A stretch of DNA of 64,000 nt from Siccirubricoccus phaeus (lineage in GTDB: Bacteria > Pseudomonadota > Alphaproteobacteria > Acetobacterales > Acetobacteraceae). Below are positions 16,434 to 24,113 of the stretch, in pieces. Each line of letters starts with the position of its first letter. The first letter of the stretch is position 1. Location of the stretch: NCBI RefSeq assembly GCF_008360935.1, contig NZ_SRXO01000004.1:1-64000 (forward strand), written 5' to 3'. The notes below the pieces were generated by a model. That model was not told where the DNA came from. It saw nothing but the letters and a program-made list of their open reading frames with translations, and made no database searches. Position numbers and translations under genes: made by a program.

Positions 16434-17375
16434 CTATCCGGCGGCGCATGCCTGAGGGCCGTTCCGCCGCGCTGCGAGTTGGCGCAGCTCGGCGGCGACC
16501 CGGGTGATGACCGTGGACCAGTCGCCTGGCCGCGGCTGCCGGAACAGGCGCATGGTCGGGTACCAGGGCGTGTCCTCCCGGTCCTCCATCCAGCGCCAAT
16601 CCGCCTCGTGGGCGAGAAGTGTCCAGACCGGCAGGCCGAGCGCGCCGGCGAGATGCGCTGGCATGGTGTCCACGCTGATGACCAGGTCCAGCCGGCACAT
16701 CACCGTCGCGGCTTCGAGGATGTCATCCCTGCCCGCGGGAATGCCGAAACCCCCGGGACAGTCCCGCAGCGCCTCGCCCCGTTGCAGGATGTGCAGCGCG
16801 ACGCCGGGGATGTCGCGCAACGGCGCCAGGGCGGGGAAGGGGACCGAGCGCTGCGCGAAATTCCAGTCTCCGGCACGCCAGACCAGGCCCACCGCAAGCT
16901 TGCGCCCGTGCCGCGGGCGTATGGGGGCAGGGGGAAACAGGTAAGGGATTCCGGCGGGCAGCGTCGCGGGCGTGACGCGCAGGATGTGCGGCAGCTCCAT
17001 GATCTCCGCATCGACGTCATATGCGAATTCGGGCGTGCCGTTATGCAGGGGGAGCAGCCTGCCGCCATTTGGCATGGTGCGCAGCAGCGGGATCAGTGCC
17101 TCCTGCGCCCATATCGTCAGCTCGGCGGCACGCGCCTTCACGATGGGCGCAAAGCGGATGAACTGGATGGTGTCGCCCAGGCCATGATAGCAGCGCAGCA
17201 GCACCCGCCTGCCGTCGAGGGGCGTGCCGTTCCAGATGGCCTGCAGGTGGCGGGGCCGGTGCCAGTCCTGCGCATCGCCGCGTTGGTGCAGCACGGCATC
17301 GCTGATCCGCCAGGCGAGGTCCCATTCCCCCCGCAGCATGTGGCGTTTCCAGACAGCACCCAGGTCGCTGGTCAC
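16434..17375 (-). CDS. GT9/heptosyltransferase-like glycosyltransferase
   Basis: A 313-residue protein resembling the GT-B part of ADP-heptose:LPS heptosyltransferases and TPR-linked GT9-like proteins. Motifs: LLRCYHGLGDTIQFIRFAP (about 60-78), GLVWRAGDWNFAQRS, and VISVDTMPAHLAGALGLPVW with the conserved DTxxxHLAGALG, then WRWMEDREDTPWYPTMRLF. It starts at GTG 17375. It faces the glycosidase gene convergently with only 10 bp between the stops. It may take part in the same pathway or in LPS/surface glycan assembly; context alone does not decide. Confidence 0.8.
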   Translation of the reverse strand: MTSDLGAVWKRHMLRGEWDLAWRISDAVLHQRGDAQDWHRPRHLQAIWNGTPLDGRRVLLRCYHGLGDTIQFIRFAPIVKARAAELTIWAQEALIPLLRTMPNGGRLLPLHNGTPEFAYDVDAEIMELPHILRVTPATLPAGIPYLFPPAPIRPRHGRKLAVGLVWRAGDWNFAQRSVPFPALAPLRDIPGVALHILQRGEALRDCPGGFGIPAGRDDILEAATVMCRLDLVISVDTMPAHLAGALGLPVWTLLAHEADWRWMEDREDTPWYPTMRLFRQPRPGDWSTVITRVAAELRQLAARRNGPQACAAG

Positions 17376-17716
17376 GAAGCGCTACTCGTCCGCAGTCCCG
17401 ACGAGGCAGGAACGAGCTGCCCTTGCAGCGGTTCCACAAGGGCGGTGGAAATCGTTGCGCACGCGCCTCGGCCTGAACGGGCGATCGCCGTCGAGGTGAG
17501 CCGCCGCTCGAGCCAGGAATAGGGCCTGCGGCTGCTTTCCTCATCCGCGCCACTGCCCCGAAGTGGACGAGACGGTGCGCAGCAGGCTCAAGCTGCCCGG
17601 CCGCGGCGGAAGCCCCGAGCACAATGGCCGGGCGGCACCGCCCGCCTCACAGAGCGCTGGTCCGGGCATGGGCGAACCGCCTGGCAGCGGCCTGCAGCAC
17701 ATGGACCAACGAGGCG
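17376..17716. other. Intergenic region with no recognised gene
   Basis: About 340 bp between the divergent GT9-like and dinB genes. I see no conserved coding pattern, tRNA or repeat. The promoter of the GT9-like gene should be at its left end, but no clear boxes are visible. The right end leads into the SOS box. Confidence 0.5.
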
Positions 17717-17731
17717 GTTCATGGTATGTTC
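17717..17731 (+). promoter_or_regulatory. LexA (SOS) box upstream of dinB
   Basis: GTTC at 17717-17720 and GTTC at 17728-17731 are separated by exactly 7 nt, the alphaproteobacterial SOS box GTTC-N7-GTTC. It overlaps a possible -10 (TATGTT, 17725-17730) with a possible -35 TGGACC (17702-17707) 17 nt upstream, so LexA binding would block the promoter. It is 24 bp before the dinB ATG. The box is exact; regulation is inferred. Confidence 0.8.
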
Positions 17732-17754
17732 CAGGCTTGCTATGGTGGCATGGG

Positions 17755-18834
17755 ATGGACCGCCGATCTCCTCGCAAGATCATCCATGTGGACATGGACG
17801 CCTTCTACGCATCCGTGGAACAGCGCGATGACGCAACGCTGCGCGGCCGGCCCGTGGCGGTCGGCCATGGCGCGGCCCGCGGCGTCGTGGCCGCGGCCAG
17901 CTACGAGGCCCGGGCCTCCGGTGTCCGCTCCGCCATGCCCTCGATCACGGCGCTGCGCAAATGCCCCCAGCTCATCTTCGTACCGCCGCGCTTCGAGGTG
18001 TACCGCGCCATCTCCCAGCAGATCCGCGCCATCTTCGCCGAGTACACGCCCCTGATTCAGCCGCTCTCGCTGGACGAGGCCTATCTCGACGTCACCGAGA
18101 ACCTGCGGGGCCTGCCGACGGCCTGGGCGACCGCCAAGGAGATCCGCGCCCGCATCCGAGAGGAGACCGGCCTGACCGCCTCGGCCGGTATCTCCTACAA
18201 CAAGTTCCTGGCGAAGCTTGCCTCGGACCAGCGCAAGCCCAATGGCCAGTTCGCCGTCACGCCGGAGATGGGGCCGGCCTGGGTGGAGACGCTGCCGGTC
18301 GCGCGCTTCCACGGCGTGGGGCCGATGACGGCGAAGCGCATGCAAACCCTCGGCATCGAGACCGGCGCCGATCTCCGGGCGAGGTCGATGGAATTCCTGC
18401 AGGAACATTTCGGCAGCGCCGCCGCCTGGTACTACGCCATCGCCCGCGGCCAGGACGACCGGCCGGTGGACCCCGACCGTATCCGGAAATCCTCCGGTTC
18501 GGAGACCACCTTCGGCCGTGACCTGGTCGAGCCGGCCGAGATCGAGGCCGGCGTGCTGCGCATGGCCGATGATGTCTGGGCCTGGTGCGAGAAGATGCGG
18601 GCCTTCGGCCGGACCGTGACGGTGAAGGTGAAGTTCGCGGATTTCCGGCAGATCACCCGCAGCCGCAGCCACGCCTTCGTGCTCGCGGAGCAGGAGCAGC
18701 TCCGGCAGGTGAGCCTGGACCTCATCCGCTCGGTCTATCCGCCCCGGACGGGCATCCGCCTGGTTGGCGTGACCGTTTCCAACTTCGCCTCCGGCGAGCC
18801 TGGCGACCTGCCCCTCTTCGCGGAGGCGAGTTGA
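17755..18834 (+). CDS. dinB: DNA polymerase IV (Y family)
   Basis: A 359-residue translesion polymerase. Diagnostic motifs: KIIHVDMDAFYASVEQRDD at the N terminus (catalytic Asp), SYEARASGVRSAMPS, PLSLDEAYLDVTE with the second catalytic acidic pair, and SAGISYNKFLAKLASD; then the helix-hairpin-helix thumb near GVGPMTAKRM and the little-finger domain. ATG 17755 is chosen because it starts MDRRSPRKIIHVDMD; the open frame extends upstream to 17563 without conserved sequence and across the SOS box. No obvious C-terminal beta-clamp peptide is seen beyond the end (GDLPLFAEAS resembles one, QxxLF-like). First gene of the SOS-boxed operon; its stop overlaps the next ATG (TGATG). Confidence 0.96.
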   Translation: MDRRSPRKIIHVDMDAFYASVEQRDDATLRGRPVAVGHGAARGVVAAASYEARASGVRSAMPSITALRKCPQLIFVPPRFEVYRAISQQIRAIFAEYTPLIQPLSLDEAYLDVTENLRGLPTAWATAKEIRARIREETGLTASAGISYNKFLAKLASDQRKPNGQFAVTPEMGPAWVETLPVARFHGVGPMTAKRMQTLGIETGADLRARSMEFLQEHFGSAAAWYYAIARGQDDRPVDPDRIRKSSGSETTFGRDLVEPAEIEAGVLRMADDVWAWCEKMRAFGRTVTVKVKFADFRQITRSRSHAFVLAEQEQLRQVSLDLIRSVYPPRTGIRLVGVTVSNFASGEPGDLPLFAEAS

Positions 18835-20078
18835 TGGCGCGCCGCGCGGGCAGCGCCGACCTGCCGCTGCATGGCGGCCGCGTGCCGCCCTGGCTGGGCC
18901 GGCGCATGACGCGGCTGGGCGCGGTGATCACCGAGGCCATCATCCTGGAATACGGGCGCGACGAGCTGCTGCGGCGCCTCGCGCATCCCTTCTGGTTCCA
19001 GTCCCTCGGCTGCGTGATGGGGATGGACTGGCACTCTTCCGGCATCACCACCAGCGTGATCGGCGCGCTGAAGCGCGGGCTCGCGCCGCTGTCGAAGGAG
19101 CTGGGCCTGCATGTCTGCGGCGGCCGGGGCCGGCACAGCCGGGAGACGCCGGCGGAGCTCCTCGCGGTCGGCGAGCGCGTGGGGCTGGACGGCGAGGCGC
19201 TGGCCCGCGCGAGCCGCCTGGTCGCGAAGGTGGACAGCGCCGCGGTGCAGGACGGCTTCGACCTCTACCTGCACGCCTTCATCGTGGCGGATGACGGGCG
19301 CTGGGTCGTGGTACAGCAGGGGATGAGCGACGAGCGGCGGCAGGCCCGGCGCTACCACTGGCTCTCCGAGGGGATGGCGAGCTTCGTCGAGGCGCCGCAT
19401 GCGGCGATCGAGGGCCGCGGCCAGGGCCGGATCGTGAACCTGACGGACCGCCGCGCGGCGGCCTCGCGCGGGCGCCAGCTCGACCTTCTCGGCGGCATCG
19501 GGCCGGACGGCATCCTGCGCGAGCTGGCGCGGATCGAGGGTCGGTCGGCCGGCCCGCAGCCTCTCCTGCCGCATCTCGTCATGCCCGCCCATCACGATGT
19601 GCGGGCGGAGGACGTGGTCGCGCGGCGGCTGCACGGCGCCCTGGCCGCGGCGGCGGATCGCGGGCCGCAGGATTTTTCCGAGCTCCTGCTGGTGCCGGGC
19701 ATCGGGGCGCGGACGGTCCGCGCGCTGGCGATGGTGGCCGAGGTGGTGCACGGCGCACCCTGCCGCTTCACCGACCCGGCCCGCTTCTCGCTCGCGCATG
19801 GCGGCAAGGACCGGCATCCCTTCCCGGTGCCCATACGGGTCTATGACCGGACGATCGAGGTCATGAAATCGGCCGTCCTGAAGGCGAAGCTCGGCAATGA
19901 GGAGGAGCTGGCCGCGATCCGGCGGCTGGACGACCAGGCCAGGCGGCTGGAACGGGCGGCGACGGGCCCTTCGGTCCCGGCGCTGATCGCGGCGGAGCGC
20001 GCCAGCTCCCATGAATATGGCGGCCGCAGCGTCTTCGGCTGGGAGCCTCCGCCGGGCAAGGCGGAGACGGGCGGATGA
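18834..20078 (+). CDS. DUF763 family protein (possible DNA-repair function)
   Basis: A 414-residue member of the DUF763 family, best known from thermophiles. Recognisable parts: ADLPLHGGRVPPWLGRRM at the N terminus, GCVMGMDWHSSGITTSV, HVCGGRGRHSRETP, the strand LYLHAFIVADDGRWVVVQQG, and near residues 280-310 LLLVPGIGARTVRALAMVAEV, which looks like a helix-hairpin-helix DNA-binding motif. PCRFTDPARFSLAHGGKDRHPFPV follows and is split by two conserved His. ATG 18834 overlaps the dinB stop and its own stop overlaps alkB, so it is the middle of a three-gene repair operon. A role in DNA damage handling is inferred from the HhH motif, the operon and the SOS box; the biochemical activity is unknown to me. 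Confidence 0.85.
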   Translation: MARRAGSADLPLHGGRVPPWLGRRMTRLGAVITEAIILEYGRDELLRRLAHPFWFQSLGCVMGMDWHSSGITTSVIGALKRGLAPLSKELGLHVCGGRGRHSRETPAELLAVGERVGLDGEALARASRLVAKVDSAAVQDGFDLYLHAFIVADDGRWVVVQQGMSDERRQARRYHWLSEGMASFVEAPHAAIEGRGQGRIVNLTDRRAAASRGRQLDLLGGIGPDGILRELARIEGRSAGPQPLLPHLVMPAHHDVRAEDVVARRLHGALAAAADRGPQDFSELLLVPGIGARTVRALAMVAEVVHGAPCRFTDPARFSLAHGGKDRHPFPVPIRVYDRTIEVMKSAVLKAKLGNEEELAAIRRLDDQARRLERAATGPSVPALIAAERASSHEYGGRSVFGWEPPPGKAETGG

Positions 20079-20638
20079 CCGATCTCTTCGGCACGCCGGT
20101 GCTCCCCGGGCTGGAGGCCGCGAGCGGGCTCGTGACGCCGGCGGAGGAGCGCGCGCTGATCGCCGCGATCGACGGTGCCGGCCTCGCGCCCTTCCGCTTC
20201 CAGGGCTGGGAGGGCAAGCGGCTGACGGCCTCCTATGGCTGGACCTATGATTTCGCGACCGGCCGCCTGAGCCAGGGCCAGCCGCTGCCGGGCTGGCTGC
20301 TGCCCTTCCGCGACCGTGCCGCCGCCTTCGCCCGGCTGCCGGCGGAGGAGCTGGTTCAGGCGCTGCTGATCCGCTACGGCGCGGGCGCCGGCATCGGCTG
20401 GCACAAGGACCGCCCCGCCTTCGGGCATGTCGTCGGCCTCTCGCTCGGCGCCCCGGCGGTCATGCGCTTCCGCCGGCGGCGCGGCGAGCGGTTCGAGCGC
20501 GCGAGCCTGCCGCTGGAGCCCCGCGGGGCCTATCACCTCAGCGACGAGGCCCGGCACGGCTGGGAGCACAGCATCGCCGAGATGGACCGGCCGCGCTGGT
20601 CGGTGACCTTCCGCAGCCTGGCTGGGCGGGTGCCCTAG
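20075..20638 (+). CDS. alkB: AlkB-type 2-oxoglutarate/Fe(II) dioxygenase
   Basis: A 187-residue oxidative demethylase of the AlkB fold, which removes methyl groups from N1-adenine or N3-cytosine. Visible active site: GIGWHKDRPAFG gives His-x-Asp of the iron triad, HGWEHSI gives the second His, and RWSVTFRSL holds the 2-oxoglutarate-binding Arg. LIRYGAGAGIGWH and VVGLSLGAPAVMRFRR are typical of the family. The start overlaps the previous stop (ATGA), and the gene closes the dinB-DUF763-alkB operon. Its stop codon merges with a strong hairpin. An SOS-controlled alkB would be worth noting, since enteric alkB belongs to the Ada response. Confidence 0.93.
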   Translation: MTDLFGTPVLPGLEAASGLVTPAEERALIAAIDGAGLAPFRFQGWEGKRLTASYGWTYDFATGRLSQGQPLPGWLLPFRDRAAAFARLPAEELVQALLIRYGAGAGIGWHKDRPAFGHVVGLSLGAPAVMRFRRRRGERFERASLPLEPRGAYHLSDEARHGWEHSIAEMDRPRWSVTFRSLAGRVP

Positions 20639-20694
20639 TGTTCTGGTTCCGAACCCCTGCGGACTTCGAAACCAGGACACCAGCTTTTATTTTC
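20638..20694 (+). terminator. Rho-independent-like terminator of the repair operon
   Basis: A long stem pairs 20638-20653 with 20665-20680 (GTGTTCTGGTTCCGAA with TTCGAAACCAGGACAC; one mismatch and one G-U), closing an 11-nt loop. CAG and then CTTTTATTTTC follow. It begins at the last base of the alkB stop codon. The stem is seen directly; termination is the likely role, though the spacer before the U-run is a little long. Confidence 0.65.
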
Positions 20695-20915
20695 AGTGGT
20701 CTGCTTGTCCGCTCCCTGTGCATTTGCCGCTCACCGCGCAGCCCCACAGCTTCACCGCGGCTCCGCACCGCCAAATGCCGGACGAGACATCCAGGTCTGA
20801 AGTCGGGCGCAGCGCATCATGTCCCCCGCCCGCCGGACCGTCGGTGGAGCAGCGAGAAACGCGATTGACAATCAGTCGCATATAGCCTGAGTTCTCGCCC
20901 GGGCCGCTTGCAGAC
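20695..20915. other. Intergenic region with a possible promoter
   Basis: About 220 bp without a recognised gene. It contains TTGACA at 20865-20870, followed by AATCAGTCGCATATAG, but no good -10 lies at 16-18 nt, so the promoter call is weak. The sequence has only slight likeness to a Fur box. Confidence 0.35.
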
Positions 20916-20920
20916 GGAGG
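20916..20920 (+). promoter_or_regulatory. Shine-Dalgarno GGAGG before the small ORF at 20926
   Basis: GGAGG is 5 nt upstream of ATG 20926. It is the main reason to believe that the small open frame starting there could be translated. Confidence 0.5.
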
Positions 20921-20925
20921 CTGAC

Positions 20926-21264
20926 ATGCCGCCAGGGCCGTTGGCGCGTCGGGACAGCTTGTGTCGCGGGTCAGCGCAGTGGACCCGTCGATGCCCGTCC
21001 GTATCCAGGATCATTTCCGGCGGCCGTGGCCCGGCATGCAGGCCAGCGCCTCGGCCGCTCCGACCGTCTGGCGCCCGCCGGTTCGGATGCGTGGCCGCCC
21101 CTCTGGCCAGCGCTTGCGCCGAGGTCGCCGCGCTGGACGTCCCCGGCAACGATGTGCTCGGCGCCGCAAGTGTGATCCTTGGCGTCGTTCTCGGATCAGG
21201 TGCCGCGGTCGCGGTGCCCGCCCGCAGGCAGGTCGTCGGCGGTGGCCCAGCGGTGCGCCTCTGA
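20926..21264 (+). CDS. Small protein of unknown function (uncertain gene)
   Basis: An open frame of 112 codons that I do not recognise. In its favour are a good ribosome site 5 nt before the ATG and a stop that overlaps the next gene's start (TGATG), suggesting translational coupling. Against it, the first half is Arg/Pro-rich like shadow sequence. The second half has one hydrophobic stretch, VLGAASVILGVVLGSGAAVAV, which could be a membrane segment. It may be a real small membrane protein, a remnant, or a coupling leader for the methyltransferase-like gene. Confidence is low. Confidence 0.35.
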   Translation: MPPGPLARRDSLCRGSAQWTRRCPSVSRIISGGRGPACRPAPRPLRPSGARRFGCVAAPLASACAEVAALDVPGNDVLGAASVILGVVLGSGAAVAVPARRQVVGGGPAVRL

Positions 21265-21953
21265 TGGCTACCGTTCCGGCGACGGTGTCCTGGCGCTTGC
21301 CGGGTTTCGCGCCGGTGCTCGCCATCGCTTGCGGCGCTCTTTACGTCCTGAGGGGCAAGGCCGACTGGGCTGCCCTCGCATGGCTGGCAGGCTTTGTCGC
21401 GTCGAGCCTGATCCGGGCGCGTCGCACGCCGGGCTGGCGCGACAACCGGATCGACGATCGCCGTGATGTCGGGGAGGAGCGTATCCTGCTGGCCTTGGCT
21501 TTCCTTGGCATGATGGCGCTGCCACTGCTCTGGCTGGCGACCCCGCTGCTGGACTGGGCCGCGCGCCCACGCTCCGCCGCAGCGGCCTGGCTCGGCGTGG
21601 CGCTGTTGCCCCCCTATCTGTGGCTGTTCCACCGCTCCCATGCCGATCTCGGGCGCAACTGGTCGCCGACGCTGGAATTGCGCGACAGCCACAGGCTCGT
21701 CACGGCCGGCGTGTATGCCCGCATCCGCCACCCGATGTACGCTGCGATCTGGCTCGGCACCCTGGCGCAGATGCTGCTGCTGCCGAATTATGTCGTCGGG
21801 CCGGCTGGCGCGCTCGCCTTCGCGATCATGTATGCGCGGCGGGTGCCGCATGAGGAGGCCATGATGCGCGCGCGCTTCGGCGACGCGTATGACCGCTACA
21901 CCGCCCGGACCGGGCGCCTGCTGCCCCGCTTTTGCGCCGCACCCGACCGCTGA
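21264..21953 (+). CDS. Isoprenylcysteine carboxyl methyltransferase-like membrane protein
   Basis: A 229-residue integral membrane protein of the ICMT/PEMT-like family (bacterial members are often of unknown substrate). There are about four or five membrane helices: near residues 10-30, 40-50, 75-95, 100-120 and 165-185. The C-terminal signature is clear: TAGVYARIRHPMYAAIWLG, then RVPHEEAMMRARFGDAYDRYTARTGRLLP with the conserved His, Glu and Tyr-x2-Tyr. ATG 21264 follows the small ORF directly. It is 17 bp before the DmeF-like exporter, so the two may be co-transcribed. Bacteria do not make prenylated CaaX proteins, so the true target is something else, perhaps a lipid or small thiol/metal compound. 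Confidence 0.8.
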   Translation: MATVPATVSWRLPGFAPVLAIACGALYVLRGKADWAALAWLAGFVASSLIRARRTPGWRDNRIDDRRDVGEERILLALAFLGMMALPLLWLATPLLDWAARPRSAAAAWLGVALLPPYLWLFHRSHADLGRNWSPTLELRDSHRLVTAGVYARIRHPMYAAIWLGTLAQMLLLPNYVVGPAGALAFAIMYARRVPHEEAMMRARFGDAYDRYTARTGRLLPRFCAAPDR

Positions 21954-21970
21954 GGAGTCGCAGCCAAGCC

Positions 21971-22900
21971 ATGCATAGCCATTCGCCGGAAGCCTACGCC
22001 TACGACCACAGCTTCGGCCAGGACGCAAGACGGCCGCAGGAACGCGGCGTCGTGCTGGTCGCCTGGGTGACCGTCGCGGCCATGGTCGTGGAGGTCGCCG
22101 CCGGGCTCGCCACCGGCTCGGTCGCCCTGCTCGCGGATGGCGCCCATATGGGCACGCATGCGGCCGCGCTCGGCGCCGTGGCCCTGGCCTATCGCTTCGC
22201 CCGCGCCCGCGCCGGCGACGCGCGCTTCGCCTGGGGCACCGGGAAGGCGAATGCGCTGGCGGCCTTCGGCGCGGCGGTGATGCTCGGCGTCGTGGCGCTG
22301 GGCGTTGCGGGCGAGGCGGTGGAGCGGCTCTTCGCGCCAGCCCCGATCGCCTTCGGGCCGGCACTCTGGGTGGCGACATTCGGCCTGCTGGTGAACCTTG
22401 GCTGCGCCTGGCTGCTGCATGCCGGAGGGGAGCATGCCCACCATGAGCATGAGCCCCACAACCACGGGCACGGGCACGGAGACCATGCCCACCGCGCGGC
22501 CCTGCTGCATGTCCTTGCGGACGCGGCCACGTCCGTCGCAGCCATCGTGGCTCTCTGGGCGGCCTGGGGTACCGGGCTGTTCTGGCTGGACCCGCTGATC
22601 GGCCTCGCCGGCGCGGGCCTTGTCGCGCGCTGGGGCTGGTCGCTGGCGCGGGACAGCGCCGGCACGCTGCTCGACCGTGAGGCGCCGGCGCCGCTGCGCG
22701 ACGCCGCCCGCACGGCATTGGAAGCCGACGGAGATGCGCGCGTTGCCGACCTGCATCTATGGTCGGTGGGCCCCGGCGCCTGGACGCTCGTCGCCTCCGT
22801 GGTCGCGCATGACCCGCGGGAGCCGGAAGTCTACAAGGCGCGGCTACCGGGCCATATCGCGATCCATCACCCGATCGTCGAGGTACGGCGGTGCGCGTGA
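21971..22900 (+). CDS. dmeF: Cation diffusion facilitator, DmeF-like (Co/Ni/Zn exporter)
   Basis: A 309-residue CDF exporter that should pump divalent metals out of the cytoplasm using the proton gradient. It has six membrane helices; the DmeF-type motif SVALLADGAHMGTHAAALG in helix 2 supplies the metal-site Asp and His, and the second metal motif is in HVLADAATSVAAIV (helix 5). Between helices 4 and 5 lies a His-rich loop, HAHHEHEPHNHGHGHGDHAH. The N terminus HSHSPEAYAYDHSFGQ is also typical of DmeF. ATG 21971 is used; the frame is open to 21932 but lacks conservation. The substrate is inferred from the family (Co, Ni), not shown. Confidence 0.88.
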   Translation: MHSHSPEAYAYDHSFGQDARRPQERGVVLVAWVTVAAMVVEVAAGLATGSVALLADGAHMGTHAAALGAVALAYRFARARAGDARFAWGTGKANALAAFGAAVMLGVVALGVAGEAVERLFAPAPIAFGPALWVATFGLLVNLGCAWLLHAGGEHAHHEHEPHNHGHGHGDHAHRAALLHVLADAATSVAAIVALWAAWGTGLFWLDPLIGLAGAGLVARWGWSLARDSAGTLLDREAPAPLRDAARTALEADGDARVADLHLWSVGPGAWTLVASVVAHDPREPEVYKARLPGHIAIHHPIVEVRRCA

Positions 22901-22990
22901 TTCCGCGTCGCGCGGCGCCATCGGCCTCGCCACGCCCATGGCCATCTCAGCGCGAATAGCCCAACCGGTCGACGCCGCGGCGACCGAAGG

Positions 22991-23938
22991 TCAGCCCTGC
23001 CGCAGCAGCACGGACGGGTTGACCCCGTAGCGGTCGCGGAAAAGCTGCGTGAAGTGGCGCGGATTGGCATAGCCGACGCGCCGTGAGACCTCGCCGACGG
23101 CCGCCCGGTTCTCCAGCAGTAATTGATGCGCCATGCGCAGTCGTGCGCGCGTCAGGCACTCATTGACCGTCGTGCCGAATTGCGCGCGGAAGCCGCTCTT
23201 CAGCTTGCGCTCGTTCAGGCCGACCTTGCGGGCCAATTCGCGGATGCACCAGGCATGGCCAGGGCAGGAATCCAGCATGCGCCGCGCTTCCCGCAACCGG
23301 GCGTGGTCCCGGTCGCAGCAGCAGATGTCGGGCGGCCGCCGCAACGCGCTCAACCCGGCGGTGGCCAGCTCCAGCGCGCCATAGGCGAGCAGCAGCAGCT
23401 CCTCGCCCCCGCCGGCCGTGCCGCGCAGGGCGATCTGTGTGGCGATGGATCCCATGGTCTCGGGCGTCGGCATGGCACCCGCCCATAATTCCGGGACATC
23501 CAGGCAGCATAGAGGGTGGCAACTGCCCAGGGATGGCGCTTCGTCGCCAAGCCGGTCCAGGAAGCAGAGCGAGAGCAGCACTTCCACGGCCAGCAGCCGC
23601 GCCCCCGGCGATATGTGCCATCGCCCCGCCAGCTCCCTCCGGGCGAAGCGCAGCGTGGTCGTTCCGCTTTTGCAGGGGAGGCTGCTGCCGGCTCCATCGC
23701 GATGCCGCAGCCTCTCCTGCCCGGCCCCGTCCAGCACCACCGTCAGGCTCAACCCCGGCTCGCGGGAAAACTCCACTACCGGGTCGGATGCCAGCTGATC
23801 CCAGACGGCCAGTTGCAGCCCGGGATGGATAGCCACGAACCGCGAATTGGAGCCGTATTCGGACTGGCGCCGGCTGGTTGGGGAGTGCGCCGGGCAAGCC
23901 TCGCAGCTTCCCGCGCAGCTTTCTCGGGGGATCGGCAT
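22991..23938 (-). CDS. AraC-family regulator, PchR/YbtA-like (siderophore response)
   Basis: A 315-residue regulator with an N-terminal sensing domain and a C-terminal AraC DNA-binding domain. Double helix-turn-helix: CIRELARKVGLNERKLKSGF and VGEVSRRVGYANPRHFTQLF, the PchR/YbtA style (NERKLK, ANPRHF). Such regulators bind ferric siderophore and switch on uptake and synthesis genes. It is divergent from the TonB receptor, with a Fur-box-like site 15 bp before its own start. It ends convergently 90 bp from dmeF, and that gap shows nothing. ATG 23938 has a weak ribosome site, so a start further downstream is possible. It has a second, related copy at 28026-29153. Confidence 0.88.
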   Translation of the reverse strand: MPIPRESCAGSCEACPAHSPTSRRQSEYGSNSRFVAIHPGLQLAVWDQLASDPVVEFSREPGLSLTVVLDGAGQERLRHRDGAGSSLPCKSGTTTLRFARRELAGRWHISPGARLLAVEVLLSLCFLDRLGDEAPSLGSCHPLCCLDVPELWAGAMPTPETMGSIATQIALRGTAGGGEELLLLAYGALELATAGLSALRRPPDICCCDRDHARLREARRMLDSCPGHAWCIRELARKVGLNERKLKSGFRAQFGTTVNECLTRARLRMAHQLLLENRAAVGEVSRRVGYANPRHFTQLFRDRYGVNPSVLLRQG

Positions 23939-23952
23939 GACTCGTGCATAAT

Positions 23953-23971
23953 GATAATGACTATCATTTGC
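23953..23971. promoter_or_regulatory. Fur-box-like operator between the regulator and the TonB receptor gene
   Basis: GATAATGACTATCATTTGC agrees with the 19-bp Fur consensus (GATAATGATAATCATTATC) at about 15 positions and lies inside a near-perfect palindrome, AATGATA-N5-TATCATT (23950-23968). It is 15 bp upstream of the leftward regulator and about 140 bp upstream of the rightward receptor gene. Iron-dependent repression of both is inferred. Confidence 0.8.
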
Positions 23972-24113
23972 ATGTCAACGCTCCTGCTCCGGCGATGCCG
24001 TCCTGTGCGATTTCGTCCCGATTGCTGCGATCGCCTGGCCCGTTCCCGGTAGTGGGCGGCGAGCAGCCACCGCAAGGTTACGCCCCTGAAGCTCACCGCA
24101 TGTCCAGGATCCT

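Noticed and set aside
20865-20886. TTGACAATCAGTCGCATATAG as a third Fur box or strong promoter
   Set aside because: Only about half of the Fur consensus is matched, and no -10 lies at the right distance from TTGACA.
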